Positions 13,785-23,574 of a stretch of DNA of 40,480 bases are shown in pieces. How positions within the stretch are numbered: the first letter of the stretch is position 1; each line of letters opens with the position of its first letter. Under the pieces are notes generated by a model. The model made no database searches. It saw only the letters and a program-made list of their open reading frames with translations, and was not told the DNA's origin. The translations under genes were made by a program, and so were the position numbers. This stretch comes from Candidatus Rariloculus versatilis (GTDB taxonomy: Bacteria; Pseudomonadota; Gammaproteobacteria; Steroidobacterales; Rariloculaceae), in the NCBI GenBank assembly GCA_028278665.1, contig JAQAJI010000003.1, positions 1 through 40,480 on the forward strand, given 5' to 3'.

Positions 13785-14174
13785 ATGGTTCTCGATGCGT
13801 CCTGCGCGATCGAGTTCCTGTTGAACACGGTACCCGGTAGCAGGATCGCGGAGCGACTGGCCGACGATCACGAGGCGGTATGCGTACCGCACCTCATCGA
13901 TATCGAAATCGTTCAGGTCTTGCGCCGCTACTTGCTTCGCGGCGGGTTGAGTTCGGATCGCGCCACGTTGGCCCTGTCGCACTGGCGGGATCTGGATGTT
14001 GAACGCTATCCGCATGAGCCCTTTCTTGAGCAGGTCTGGGCACTGCGCGCTAACGTCAGCGCCTACGACGCAGTCTACGTGGCGCTTGCGCAGGCACTGT
14101 CGACGGTGCTTGTGACCGGCGATCGGCGATTGGCACGCGTGCCGGGGCTCGAAACCCGCATCGAACTGATTTAG
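13785..14174 (+). CDS. vapC: VapC-type PIN-domain ribonuclease toxin
   Basis: A 129-residue PIN-domain protein of typical VapC length, predicted to cut RNA in a Mg2+-dependent way. The acidic active-site residues are all visible: Asp4 (MVLDAS), Glu41 (DIEIVQ), Asp95 (SAYDAVYVALA) and Asp113 (VTGDRRLA). The gene appears intact. No other mobile or defence gene is near, so this looks like a stand-alone chromosomal toxin-antitoxin pair. Confidence 0.92.
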   Translation: MVLDASCAIEFLLNTVPGSRIAERLADDHEAVCVPHLIDIEIVQVLRRYLLRGGLSSDRATLALSHWRDLDVERYPHEPFLEQVWALRANVSAYDAVYVALAQALSTVLVTGDRRLARVPGLETRIELI

Positions 14175-14230
14175 AACTGTTCCGGATCCATCCATGGTGA
14201 GCCCTGTCGGCTGAAGCGATTGAAGCCAAG

Positions 14231-17113
14231 ATGAAGATCATCCGCTATCTGGCAGCCGCGCTCGCCGCCCTGGCGGCGCTGCTCGTATTGGCCGTCATGC
14301 TCGTGGTCTGGCTCTTCGATCCGAACGATTACAAGGACTTGGTGACGCAATGGGCCGAAGAACAGACGGGCCGCACTTTCACCATCGACGATTCGCTCGA
14401 ACTGGAGATCTTTCCATGGCTTGCGGTCGAGACCGGAGGCATTACGCTCGGCAATGCCGAGGGCTTCGGTGAGGCGCCGTTCGCAAGCGTCGAACGGGTT
14501 GCCGCAGGTGTCAGGCTGATCCCGCTGCTGAGCCGGAAACTCGACATCGGCACGGTTACCCTCGAAGGTGTCGAACTCAATCTTGCCGTGGACGGCGACT
14601 CCCGGAACAACTGGGAAGACCTGCTCCGCCGTCTGGACGTGGCGGGCACCGGCTCCGCGGCCGTCACCGCCCCAGACCGTCCCGCCGGCCCGACCGCCGA
14701 ACCCGCCGACGAGCCCCTCGAGAGCCTCGACATCGAAGGCATCCGCGTGCGCGACGGGCTCGTCTACTGGCGCGAGAACGTCGACGAGTTGCGTTACCTC
14801 GTGCGCGAGCTGACATTCGACACGGGTTCGATCGGCCTGGACAGGACCACCGACATTGAACTCGGCTTCGAAATTCTCGACATTGAGTCACAACTTGCGC
14901 TCGGCATCGAATCGGAAGCAACGGTGACGCTGTTAGAAACGTTGGCAGCCCGCGACATGACTTTCGACTTCACGCTCATCGATGGGCTTGGCGACGAGCG
15001 GGCGCGCGGCCGTGGAAGCGTCGAACTTGCCGAAGCCGGCCGCGACAGCCCGATCACCCTCGGCACCACCCTATTGAGCGCCCGGTTGACGGACGCGCCG
15101 CTCGGCAGCGGCACGCTCGATGTCGATGCGACCTGGCAGACGGCCGAACTCGTTCCGGAGGCGCAGGCACTTCGCATCGAAGGGCTCGAGACGAACATCG
15201 CAGGCGTGGAAGCGCGCTGGCAGCTCAGCGGCAGTTCGATGTTCGACACGCCTCGTCTGGCGGGCACGGTGGAGGTCGCCCCGGCGCCGCTCGCTGCGGC
15301 GCTCGAACTGCTCGCGGTCGCACTGCCGGACGGTGTCGATGCCGACTCGCTCGGGCGATTCGAGGGCCGGGCTGACTTCGTGTCGAGCCTCGAGTCGCGG
15401 CAGATCGAACTGGACAACGTCAACGCCAATCTGCTCGGGTTCACGGCCACGGGACAGGCGCGCCTGGACGGTGCCGAGCAGCTCAGCGCGGAGCTTGCCA
15501 TCGGCGCATTCGATACGACTGAGAGTCTGCGCACACTTCTCGCGGCCATGCTGCCTGAAACGATCGACGCAGCGGCGTTCGAGCGCCTGGCGTACACGGG
15601 CGGCCTCGACTGGAACCGGGCGGCGGGCTCGCTGACGCTAAGGGACTTCGAAGCCGAACTCCTTGGCGCTGCGGCGACCGGAGAGCTTGAAATCGCGTCC
15701 GAACCGCAAGGCTCAGCCGTGCGCGGCAGTGTCAGCACGTCGCGTTTCGCACCCGGCGCCTTTGCAAGCGCATTCGCCGCGCTGCTGCCGGAGAACATCG
15801 GCGCGGACGAACTCGGGACGCTCGCGGTCGACGCCGTGTTCAGCTACGACCCGCTGTCCGATTCCGCGATCGTCGATACGGTCTCGCTCGAGGTTTTCGG
15901 ACTGCGCGGCAACGGCCGGGTGACGGCCACACGGCTGTCGCAATCGGCGATACTCGAAGGTCAGGCCAGGCTCGACCCGTTCGCCCCCCGCGAACTGCTG
16001 CGCCGCTTCGACCAACCCGTACCACAGACCTCCGATCCGACAGCGCTGCAGTCCGCAAACGTCGCGGCCCGCTTCGAGATCGACGCGACAGGAGGACAGT
16101 TCGACGGCATCGATCTGCTGCTCGATGAAAGCCGTATCGAAGGAAGCATCGTCGTCAACGACTTTCGCAACCCGGCCTACCGGTTCACCCTCGCCGCCGA
16201 CCGCATCGATGTCGACCGCTACGTGCCGCCTCGCGCGGGCGAAGCCGCCGACGACGAACGCGTTGCAGGCGATATCAGGCTTTCGTCGCGTGCCCTCAAT
16301 GTGCTCGACATCGACGGCCGCGTAGAGGTCGGCGACCTGACGCTCGCAGGATTGAGTTTTCAGAACGTCGCGATGCCGATCGTTCTCGGCGAGGGACGCG
16401 CCGAACTCACGCCCGCACGCACGGATCTGTACGGCGGCACGTTCGAGGGCGGCTTGAGCATCGACTCGACCGGCGAGCTGCCGAGTCTCGCGGTAAGCGG
16501 TCAGGCCATCGGCCTGGACCTCGCGCCGCTCATTGCCGCGCGCGCCGGCGAATCGAAGGTGAGCGGCACGGGCAGTTTCGACCTTTCATTGAAGGGAAGC
16601 GGAGAAACCGTCAAGGAGAACCTGCTGAGCGCCGAGGGGAACGTGAGCTTCGCACTGCGCGACGGCACGCTCGAGGGCTTAAACCTCGGCCGTTCGATCT
16701 GCGCGGCGTTCAACGCCATCGATGGGCTTGCGCCGCCCGACGATTCCGTTCGGGACCGGACGAACTACGAACTCATCCAGGGGGCGGCCACGGTCAGCGA
16801 AGGCATCGCCCACAGCGACGAGCTGCTCGTGCGAACCGCGTTCATGGACATCAGGGGCTCCGGGCGGCTCGGGCTTGTGGGCGGCCAGCTCAACTACGAC
16901 TTCGAATCCGAACTCACCGGCCCGATCGCGATTCGCGGCTGCGAGCCGATGGACGACATGATCGGCGGCTCGATCCCGTGGACCCTGAGAGGCACGCTCA
17001 GCGACGCCGAAATCCGTCCGGACTTCGAGGAATACCTGCGCCAACGCATCGAGGACGAAGCCGCCGACCGCCTGCGGGAACGCCTTGAGGACGAACTGCG
17101 GGACCTGTTGTAA
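14231..17113 (+). CDS. AsmA family protein
   Basis: A 960-residue envelope protein. It starts with a short cytoplasmic end and one TM helix (residues about 7-29, [19 protein letters not shown]) followed directly by [10 protein letters not shown], a hallmark of the AsmA N-terminal domain. The long middle is beta-rich with repeating segments. The C-terminal AsmA_2 region ([35 protein letters not shown]) ends with the family-typical [16 protein letters not shown] and a charged helix. AsmA-like proteins form long hydrophobic grooves thought to carry phospholipid between the membranes. It is longer than E. coli AsmA (about 617 residues). It stands 56 bp after vapC but is unlikely to be related functionally. 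Confidence 0.92.
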   Translation: MKIIRYLAAALAALAALLVLAVMLVVWLFDPNDYKDLVTQWAEEQTGRTFTIDDSLELEIFPWLAVETGGITLGNAEGFGEAPFASVERVAAGVRLIPLLSRKLDIGTVTLEGVELNLAVDGDSRNNWEDLLRRLDVAGTGSAAVTAPDRPAGPTAEPADEPLESLDIEGIRVRDGLVYWRENVDELRYLVRELTFDTGSIGLDRTTDIELGFEILDIESQLALGIESEATVTLLETLAARDMTFDFTLIDGLGDERARGRGSVELAEAGRDSPITLGTTLLSARLTDAPLGSGTLDVDATWQTAELVPEAQALRIEGLETNIAGVEARWQLSGSSMFDTPRLAGTVEVAPAPLAAALELLAVALPDGVDADSLGRFEGRADFVSSLESRQIELDNVNANLLGFTATGQARLDGAEQLSAELAIGAFDTTESLRTLLAAMLPETIDAAAFERLAYTGGLDWNRAAGSLTLRDFEAELLGAAATGELEIASEPQGSAVRGSVSTSRFAPGAFASAFAALLPENIGADELGTLAVDAVFSYDPLSDSAIVDTVSLEVFGLRGNGRVTATRLSQSAILEGQARLDPFAPRELLRRFDQPVPQTSDPTALQSANVAARFEIDATGGQFDGIDLLLDESRIEGSIVVNDFRNPAYRFTLAADRIDVDRYVPPRAGEAADDERVAGDIRLSSRALNVLDIDGRVEVGDLTLAGLSFQNVAMPIVLGEGRAELTPARTDLYGGTFEGGLSIDSTGELPSLAVSGQAIGLDLAPLIAARAGESKVSGTGSFDLSLKGSGETVKENLLSAEGNVSFALRDGTLEGLNLGRSICAAFNAIDGLAPPDDSVRDRTNYELIQGAATVSEGIAHSDELLVRTAFMDIRGSGRLGLVGGQLNYDFESELTGPIAIRGCEPMDDMIGGSIPWTLRGTLSDAEIRPDFEEYLRQRIEDEAADRLRERLEDELRDLL

Positions 17114-17217
17114 GCTGCGCCCGGCATCGCGCACCATGCCGCCCGCGAGACATCCGGGCGGAAGGCTGTAACATTTGCCGCCCCTTGCCCGCAATCTGCC
17201 CGGAAAAGACAGCACTG

Positions 17218-18150
17218 ATGGAGTCCAGCGACATCGTTTCGATCGAGAGCGTCTCGAAGACCTACGACACGGGTTTCAAGGCGCTCAGGAACGTGACGCT
17301 CGGCATTCGCCGCGGCGAGATTTTCGCGTTGCTCGGACCGAACGGCGCCGGCAAGACGACGCTGATCAGCATTGTCTGCGGACTCGTCAACGCGACCGAA
17401 GGCAAGGTGACCGTCAACGGGCACGACATCGTCAAGGACTACCGCGCCGCGCGTTCGCTCATCGGTCTCGTGCCGCAGGAACTGACGACCGACTCGTTCG
17501 AATCGGTCTTGGGCACGGTGAGGTTCAGCCGCGGCCTGTTCGGCAAGGGCCCGAATCCGGCCCATCTGGAACGCGTACTCAGGGACGTTTGGCTCTGGGA
17601 CAGAAAAGACGACGAGATCCGCACGCATTCAGGCGGCATGAAGCGGCGTCTCCTGATCGCCAAGGCGCTGTCGCACGAACCGCAGATCCTGTTTCTCGAC
17701 GAGCCGACGGCCGGCGTTGACGTCGAACTGCGCAAGGACATGTGGGGCACGGTGCGCGAGCTGCGCGACTCGGGCGTCACGACCATCCTCACGACTCACT
17801 ACATCGATGAAGCCGAGGAACTCGCCGACCGGATCGGCGTGATCAACAACGGCGAACTCATTCTCGTGGAGGAAAAGACCCGGCTCATGCGCATGCTCGG
17901 CAAAAAGCAAATGACGATCGAGCTGCATGAGCCGCTGAGCGAACTGCCCGAACGGCTCGGGGGCTTCGGCCTCGAACTCGTCAATGGCGGCTCGGAACTC
18001 GTCTTCACCTACGACACACAGGCCGATCGCACGGGCATTACCGCATTGCTCGACGAACTCAACGACGCGAACATCGGCTTCAGGGATCTGCACACGACGC
18101 AGAGCTCCCTCGAAGAGATCTTCGTCAATCTCGTGAAGCGGCCCACATGA
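17218..18150 (+). CDS. ABC transporter ATP-binding protein (YadG-like)
   Basis: A 310-residue ATPase of an ABC-2 exporter. I start at MESSDIVS (17218) rather than at the track's upstream ATG because the family begins there. Walker A is GPNGAGKTT (residues 40-48), the Q-loop lies in [10 protein letters not shown], the signature is variant THSGGMKRR, Walker B is [10 protein letters not shown] and the switch His is in [13 protein letters not shown]-terminal extension of about 85 residues follows. The permease gene overlaps by 4 nt. The pair resembles E. coli YadG/YadH, whose cargo is unknown. Confidence 0.94.
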   Translation: MESSDIVSIESVSKTYDTGFKALRNVTLGIRRGEIFALLGPNGAGKTTLISIVCGLVNATEGKVTVNGHDIVKDYRAARSLIGLVPQELTTDSFESVLGTVRFSRGLFGKGPNPAHLERVLRDVWLWDRKDDEIRTHSGGMKRRLLIAKALSHEPQILFLDEPTAGVDVELRKDMWGTVRELRDSGVTTILTTHYIDEAEELADRIGVINNGELILVEEKTRLMRMLGKKQMTIELHEPLSELPERLGGFGLELVNGGSELVFTYDTQADRTGITALLDELNDANIGFRDLHTTQSSLEEIFVNLVKRPT

Positions 18151-18908
18151 ACTTCCACGGCGTCAAGGCGATCTACCTGTTCGAGATGGCGCGCACCTGG
18201 CGCACGCTGCTGCAGAGCGTGCTGGCCCCGGTCATCTCGACATCGCTGTACTTCGTCGTGTTCGGCGCAGCGATCGGCTCGCGCATCACCGAAGTCGACG
18301 GCGTGAGCTACGGCGCCTTCATCGTGCCGGGACTCATCATGCTGTCGCTGCTCATGCAAAGCGTGATGAACGCGTCGTTCGGCATCTACTTCCCGCGGTT
18401 CATCGGCACGATCTACGAGATCCTGTCCGCACCGGTGTCCTATTTCGAGATCGTGCTCGGCTACGTCGGCGCCGCCGCGACGAAGTCGGCGCTGCTCGGC
18501 CTCATCATTCTCGCCACGGCCAGCCTGATCGTGCCGATCGAGATCGCGCACCCGATCTGGATGTTGTTCTTCCTCGTGCTCACGGCCGTGACGTTCAGCC
18601 TGCTCGGCTTCATTCTCGGCATCTGGGCGGACAGCTTCGAGCGCCTGCAGATCGTGCCGATGCTGATCATCACGCCGCTGACCTTCCTCGGCGGGAGCTT
18701 CTACTCGATCGACATGCTGCCGCCCGTCTGGCAGACGGTGACGCTGTTCAACCCGATCGTCTACCTGATCAGCGGTTTCCGCTGGAGCTTCTACGAAAAC
18801 GCCGATGTCAGCCTGGGCATCAGCGTCACGATGACCCTCGCGTTTCTGATCCTCTGCCTGATGATCGTGCGAAGCATTTTCCGGAAAGGTTATCGACTGA
18901 GGCCGTGA
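18147..18908 (+). CDS. ABC-2 type permease (YadH-like)
   Basis: A 253-residue inner-membrane permease with six hydrophobic helices and no signal peptide. The family motif region [18 protein letters not shown] (between helices 5 and 6) is clear. Translation is coupled to the ATPase gene through an ATGA overlap. As an ABC-2 exporter it would work as a dimer with two copies of the ATPase. The gene ends 48 bp before the convergent glyoxalase II-like gene. Confidence 0.93.
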   Translation: MNFHGVKAIYLFEMARTWRTLLQSVLAPVISTSLYFVVFGAAIGSRITEVDGVSYGAFIVPGLIMLSLLMQSVMNASFGIYFPRFIGTIYEILSAPVSYFEIVLGYVGAAATKSALLGLIILATASLIVPIEIAHPIWMLFFLVLTAVTFSLLGFILGIWADSFERLQIVPMLIITPLTFLGGSFYSIDMLPPVWQTVTLFNPIVYLISGFRWSFYENADVSLGISVTMTLAFLILCLMIVRSIFRKGYRLRP

Positions 18909-18956
18909 GCGCAGCAGCGACGCGCCGGCGCGCGACCCGACCGCGGCCGTCTGCCA

Positions 18957-19748
18957 TCACCAGGTGTTGCGAAGCTCGCGCAGCTTCAGGAACACCGTTC
19001 GCGTGTCGGGATCGTCAGGCAGGTCGGGAAACTCCTCGCGCAGTCGCGCGATGACCGTCGGGCTTTGCAGGCGGAAGAAGGTATTGATTTCCTTCTCCAT
19101 GGCGAGCGTCGAGACGAGCGCCTCGTTCGGATCCTGACAGGCCACCTGCTCGAGCAATTCCCGCGCGGCGCCGTTGTCGGGTTCGCGGGCCAGCGTGAAA
19201 CCGAGGTTGTTTGCGATGTAGTCGTGCCCCGGGTAGACCAGCACGTCGTCGGGAAGACTTGCGAACTGGTTGGCGAAAGTGTCGTAGAGCTCCGCGGGAT
19301 GTCCGCCGTTATGACAGTTGCCTGCGCCGGCGTTGAAGAGCGTATCCCCGCAGAAAAGCGCCGGGGTCGCCGAATGGGACAGCACACAGACGTGGCTCAT
19401 CGTGTGCCCGGGTGTGTCGAGCGCTTCGAGCTCGACGGTCTTGCCGATCCTGATCGCGTCGCCGGCAGCGAGCCCGCGATCGATGCCCGGTATCGCCCCG
19501 CGTGCATTGGCGTGAGCCAAAAGCCGGGCACCGGTCGCTGCGATCATCGCGCGGTTGCCGCCCGTGTGATCGCCGTGTTCGTGGGTATTGAGGATCTGCG
19601 TGATCTCCCACCCCCGGTCCCTCGCGACGGCGAGGCACTTGCGGTGGTCGAGCGGGTCGACGGCGAGCGCCTCGCCCGTCTCCTCACAGGCGATCAGGTA
19701 GTTGAAATTGCGGTACGCGTTGGCCGTCCAGATCTGCTCGACCAGCAT
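18957..19748 (-). CDS. gloB: Hydroxyacylglutathione hydrolase (glyoxalase II-like)
   Basis: A 263-residue MBL-fold thioesterase. I use the ATG at 19748, giving MLVEQIWTANAYRNFNYLI, the usual start of glyoxalase II; the track version is 45 residues too long at the N-terminus. The metal motif THEHGDHTGGN is present. LDTPGHTMSHVC, FCGDTLFNAGAGNC and VYPGHDYIANNLGFTLAREPDN follow in family order. The last segment contacts glutathione in true glyoxalase II. The enzyme would hydrolyse S-lactoylglutathione or a related thioester in the cytoplasm. No glyoxalase I gene lies nearby. Confidence 0.88.
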   Translation of the reverse strand: MLVEQIWTANAYRNFNYLIACEETGEALAVDPLDHRKCLAVARDRGWEITQILNTHEHGDHTGGNRAMIAATGARLLAHANARGAIPGIDRGLAAGDAIRIGKTVELEALDTPGHTMSHVCVLSHSATPALFCGDTLFNAGAGNCHNGGHPAELYDTFANQFASLPDDVLVYPGHDYIANNLGFTLAREPDNGAARELLEQVACQDPNEALVSTLAMEKEINTFFRLQSPTVIARLREEFPDLPDDPDTRTVFLKLRELRNTW

Positions 19749-19878
19749 GATCCATGTTCTCCACCATTGTGTTGCGGGCCGGACATTAGCAATTCCTCGG
19801 GCGACGCGCGAGCGTCGTCGGCAACCCGGCGCAAGCCGGCGCGCAAAATGCGGCCGGCTCTTCGCCGCGGGCCGCCGC

Positions 19879-19938
19879 AACACGTGTTCATTTGTTGCGC
19901 TGCCGCCGCATTTGCAACGCTGACTGGCTCTTGCAAAT
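19879..19938. promoter_or_regulatory. Palindromes in the gloB / PQQ sugar dehydrogenase divergent region
   Basis: The 311-bp region between the two divergent starts (19749-20059) contains no gene. It holds AACACGTGTT, a 10-bp palindrome (19879-19888), and ATTTGCAA (19910-19917) / TTGCAAAT (19931-19938), perfect 8-bp arms 13 nt apart. The spacing suits a dimeric regulator. No clear sigma70 boxes were found beside them. Confidence 0.5.
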
Positions 19939-20059
19939 CAGCGCTCTGAAGCACTGGCACATGCGCAAGGGAAGCTGCCTGCATCGCCGCGAATGTTCCT
20001 GGTGTACACTCACGGACCGGTCCGACAACCCGATCAAGAAGCGTTGCAAGGGGGTCCCC

Positions 20060-21283
20060 ATGTCCGCGCCCAAGGTTTCCAGAAGCTCTTCCTCCCGCCG
20101 CCTGAACGCGGCCCGAGCCACGGCCTTGCTCATGGCCGCCGCGGCACTCGCAATCGCCGCCGCACCGGCCGGTGCGCAGGTGATCCAGTCCCAACAACAC
20201 GACTTCACGATCGAGATCGTCGCCGACGGCTTCGAGAACCCGTGGAGCATCGCGTTCCTGCCCAACGGCGACATTCTGGTCACCGAGCGGCCCGGACGGC
20301 TCCGCATCATTCGGGACGGCGAGTTGCTGCCGGACTCGGTCGGCCCCATGCCGGCGGTCCGCCACGAGGGACAGGGCGGTCTGCAGGAAATCGCGGTGCA
20401 CCCGGACTTCGAGTCCAACCGCCTGATCTACCTGAGCTACGCCAAGGGCAACGAGGACAATTCCGAGAGCACGACCGCCCTTCTGCGTGCTCGCTTCGAG
20501 AACGACACCCTGCACGACGTCGAGGAAATCTTCGAGGCGAACGCCTGGGGCGAGCGAGCCGGCCACTACGGCGCCAAGCTCGCGTTCGACGCCGACGGTT
20601 ACCTGTTCATGAGCGTCGGCGACCGCCAGTTCATCCCGCAAGGCGACCTCGAGGACCTTGCGGCCCACCCTGCACAGAATCCGATGACCCACCACGGCAC
20701 GATCGTGAGGCTGCACGACGACGGCAGCGTTCCTGACGACAACCCGTTCGTCGGAAGCAGCGACGCGCTGCCGGAAATCTGGAGCTACGGGCACAGGAAT
20801 CCGCAAGGACTCGCCATCGATCCGGAGACCGGCGAAGTCTGGGCGACCGAACACGGCCCGCAGGGCGGCGACGAACTCAATGTCTCGCGTCCCGGGCTCA
20901 ACTACGGCTGGCCCGTTATCGGCTACGGCGTCAATTACCGCAGCGGACTGCCGATCCATTCCGCCCCGCACCGCGAGGGCATGGAGCAGCCGGCGCTGTA
21001 CTGGGTGCCGTCGATCGGCGCGTCGGGCCTTGCGGTCTACACCGGCGACGCGTTTCCGATGTGGCAGGGCAATATTTTCGCAGGCGGGCTGTCTGCCGAT
21101 TACCAGCGGCTGTCGAGAATCTGGCTCAACGAGCAGGGCGGCGTCGCGCACCGCGAGCCGTTGCTTGCCGGCGATCTGCGGATCCGCGACGTGCGCGAGG
21201 GTCCGGACGGCTACATCTACCTGGCCGTCGACAATCGAGTCGGCTTGCCGACGCCGGTCGTAAGGCTCGTGCCCGCGGACTGA
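20060..21283 (+). CDS. Soluble PQQ-dependent aldose sugar dehydrogenase (YliI-like), secreted
   Basis: A 407-residue exported quinoprotein. The ATG at 20060 has AAGGGGG 5 nt upstream; the track start is 168 nt too early. A signal peptide (hydrophobic ALLMAAAALAIAAA ending AGAQ) is followed by the six-bladed propeller: NPWSIAFLPNGDILVTERPGR, VRHEGQGGLQEIAVHPDF, IWSYGHRNPQGLAIDP and TEHGPQGGDELN are family hallmarks. The enzyme oxidises aldoses in the periplasm using PQQ and calcium. No PQQ biosynthesis gene lies in the window, so the cofactor must be made elsewhere or taken up. Confidence 0.92.
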   Translation: MSAPKVSRSSSSRRLNAARATALLMAAAALAIAAAPAGAQVIQSQQHDFTIEIVADGFENPWSIAFLPNGDILVTERPGRLRIIRDGELLPDSVGPMPAVRHEGQGGLQEIAVHPDFESNRLIYLSYAKGNEDNSESTTALLRARFENDTLHDVEEIFEANAWGERAGHYGAKLAFDADGYLFMSVGDRQFIPQGDLEDLAAHPAQNPMTHHGTIVRLHDDGSVPDDNPFVGSSDALPEIWSYGHRNPQGLAIDPETGEVWATEHGPQGGDELNVSRPGLNYGWPVIGYGVNYRSGLPIHSAPHREGMEQPALYWVPSIGASGLAVYTGDAFPMWQGNIFAGGLSADYQRLSRIWLNEQGGVAHREPLLAGDLRIRDVREGPDGYIYLAVDNRVGLPTPVVRLVPAD

Positions 21284-21327
21284 AGCGTCCGCAGCTCCAG
21301 TCGCATCCTTCAACAAACGCGTCGATC

Positions 21328-21353
21328 GACCGGACAGCGGGACCGGACAGCGG
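21328..21353. repeat. 13-bp perfect tandem duplication
   Basis: GACCGGACAGCGG occurs twice in immediate succession between the convergent ends of the PQQ sugar dehydrogenase and the MBL gene. It is probably a replication-slippage product with no evident function. Confidence 0.85.
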
Positions 21354-21369
21354 GCCTCGCCCGACCGAT

Positions 21370-22311
21370 TCAGTCCGACGTGCGGCAGGCGCTCGAGTTC
21401 TCGATGCAGCTCACGGCCTCCAATTCGGTGAGGCGGTTGTTCGGCTCGCGATAGCGATACAGGAAGTCGTACATCGTCACGATGTTCGGGTCGAGGAACA
21501 TGTCGAGCCCGCCGAGATCGCTGAACTCGTCCATGGAAACCAGTTGCCGAATCTCCGGCAGCGTCCGGCCCGCGATCATGTGATCGAGCACGCGGTCGTG
21601 CAGGGTCTGGAGGAACTCGTGGCTGCGCATGAAGTTGTCCTGCCCGAGCAGCCGCGGGCCGTGTCCCGGCAGCACGACATCCACGTCGTCGAGCTTCGAG
21701 AGCGTCCTGAGGCCCCGCAGCATGCCGTGCACGTCCATGTCCCTGAGGTCGGGGAACAGCACGTCGCGGGCGATGTCGATCGAGATCAGCACGCCCTCGT
21801 CGGGCACGTGGACGTGGATCAGGTTGTCGCTGTGCGACGGCCCGACGTAGAGCAGCGTGACCTTGACGCCGCCCAGGTGCAGATCCATCTCGTTCTCGAA
21901 GGTGACGTCGGGAACCGAGGAAATTCTCCCCTCGCGAACGATGTGCGGCCTGATGTTGCGGTGCCCGACCGTGACGGCCGTGTCGTCGAAAACCTGCGAA
22001 TTGCAGATGTGATCCAGGTGATCGTGGCTCAGCACGAGAAACCTGACGGGCACGTCGTGGCGAGTGGCCAGTTCGGACTTCAGCCAATCCACCGTTCCCG
22101 ACGGGCAGTAGTGGCCGTCGACGACGATGATGCCTTCCGAAGTCAGGATGTAGGCGCCGTACTGGCCGTCCGATCCCCATCTGTAGACGCTTTCGGAGAT
22201 CTGCTCGATGGACCGATCCTGGCCCCATTGACGCTGGGCAGCCGCCGGGCCGACCGCGAGCGCTGCGAGCAACAGCGAGACAGATATACGAACGAACATT
22301 GTCGTGACCAT
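21370..22311 (-). CDS. Secreted MBL-fold metallo-hydrolase
   Basis: A 313-residue exported hydrolase. GGAG lies 6 nt before the first ATG. Residues 1-26 form a signal peptide ending AAAQ. The metal motif HDHLDH is at residues 96-101, with further ligands likely in GPSHSDN, ISIDIARDV and LPGHGPRLLG. Its opening (ISESVYRWGSDGQYGAYILTSEGIIVVDG) resembles that of the EF-hand MBL protein at 941-1960, but the EF-hand insertion is absent. The substrate is unknown. Secreted proteins of this type in Proteobacteria include broad esterase, lactonase and lactamase-like enzymes. Confidence 0.88.
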   Translation of the reverse strand: MVTTMFVRISVSLLLAALAVGPAAAQRQWGQDRSIEQISESVYRWGSDGQYGAYILTSEGIIVVDGHYCPSGTVDWLKSELATRHDVPVRFLVLSHDHLDHICNSQVFDDTAVTVGHRNIRPHIVREGRISSVPDVTFENEMDLHLGGVKVTLLYVGPSHSDNLIHVHVPDEGVLISIDIARDVLFPDLRDMDVHGMLRGLRTLSKLDDVDVVLPGHGPRLLGQDNFMRSHEFLQTLHDRVLDHMIAGRTLPEIRQLVSMDEFSDLGGLDMFLDPNIVTMYDFLYRYREPNNRLTELEAVSCIENSSACRTSD

Positions 22312-22529
22312 CAGACTCTCCGCTTACGCCTTGCGCATCGATTCGATGCATTCTCTATGGCTTGGTTCGGGACAACGATAAGTGAACCATTCGACAAGCC
22401 GCAAATCGAGCCGGTAAGCCTTCGGTAGCGGCACTGCGCTTGCTCGCGGAGCCTCGCCGCCTTGTTCTGCGTCGGAATCGGCGGCAGGCTATACGCGGGG
22501 TACGCTCAACAAACAAGGGAAGCTGGACG

Positions 22530-23510
22530 ATGAAAACGAAGCGCGAACCGGCTCGCTGCCGACTCTTGACCTGGATTCTGGCTGGATTGATCGCGGCGCC
22601 GTTCGCCGCGGCACAGACGCCTGACGCGGACGAATGGTGGCCTTCCGAATGGGGACCCGACGACGAGCGCGGCGCGGCGAACCGCATCACGCCGGCCAAG
22701 GTGCTCGAAGCGGTGTCGCTGATCGAGGAAGGCCGCATTTACGAACTTGGCCGCGTCTACGAGGCCGGCATGCCGCTCGTAGGCAACCGCCACTACAGCC
22801 TCACGATTCCGGGCTTGCCGACGAGCGCGGCAGCCGTCGAGGGCGGTACCGTCTTCAACGACGAGCTCGTGAGCGCGGAGATCGGCCAGGTCGGCACGCA
22901 GTTTGACGGGCTCGGTCACATCGGCGTCGAGCGCGACGGCGATCACATTTTCTACAACGGCTTCAAACTGTCCGAGTTCGGCACCGCCTATGGACTGGAG
23001 CGGCTCGGCATCGAGAACGTCGGCGTACTCTTCACGCGCGGCGTGCTCATCGATGTTGCGAGGTACAAGGGCGTGGACATGCTCGACGAGAGCTACGTGA
23101 TCACGGTCGAGGACATCGAGGCGACGCTCGAGATGCAGGGCGTCGCGATCAACGAGGGCGACGCGGTGCTGTTCCACACGGGATGGGGGCAGCTCTGGAT
23201 GGTCGACAACGAGACCTACGGCGGCAGCCCGCCCGGCCCCGGCATCACGGCGATTCGCTGGCTCACGGACCGGAGAATCGTGATGACCGGCGGGGACACT
23301 TACCCGGTGGAAGCAGTCCCCGGCGAGAACCCCGCTGATGGGATCGCTGGCCACGAATGGCTGCTTGTCCGCAACGGCATCTACAACTTCGAGAACCTCG
23401 ATCTGAGCGCGCTTGCGGCCGACGGCGTCTACGAGTTCGCGTTCATCTTCGCACCGATAAAGCTCAAGGGTGCGACGGGCTCGCCGGGGAATCCGATCGC
23501 CGTGCGTTAA
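22530..23510 (+). CDS. Secreted cyclase-family protein (kynurenine-formamidase-like fold)
   Basis: A 326-residue member of the cyclase family (PF04199). It starts at 22530 (MKTKREPAR), giving a signal peptide ending AAPFAAAQ; the track start lies 90 nt upstream. EWGPDDERGAANRIT is the common opening of this family. The metal motif normally written HxGTHxDxxxH reads QVGTQFDGLGH here: both His of the first part are Gln, while Asp and the last His are kept. FHTGWGQLW, GPGITAIRWLTDR and GGDTYPVEAVPG follow in family order. The reaction is probably hydrolysis of an amide or lactone in the periplasm. It is divergent from the MBL gene, with 218 bp between them. Confidence 0.85.
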   Translation: MKTKREPARCRLLTWILAGLIAAPFAAAQTPDADEWWPSEWGPDDERGAANRITPAKVLEAVSLIEEGRIYELGRVYEAGMPLVGNRHYSLTIPGLPTSAAAVEGGTVFNDELVSAEIGQVGTQFDGLGHIGVERDGDHIFYNGFKLSEFGTAYGLERLGIENVGVLFTRGVLIDVARYKGVDMLDESYVITVEDIEATLEMQGVAINEGDAVLFHTGWGQLWMVDNETYGGSPPGPGITAIRWLTDRRIVMTGGDTYPVEAVPGENPADGIAGHEWLLVRNGIYNFENLDLSALAADGVYEFAFIFAPIKLKGATGSPGNPIAVR

Positions 23511-23574
23511 CAAGGGTCGACGCGCGATCGAAACCTGATCCGGCCGTTGTGACAGCCGCACGGCTGACCCGACA

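Noticed and set aside
19694-22351. 885-residue minus-strand ORF
   Set aside because: It runs through the PQQ sugar dehydrogenase, parts of the secreted MBL gene and gloB in a different frame; the composition is typical of a high-GC antisense artefact.
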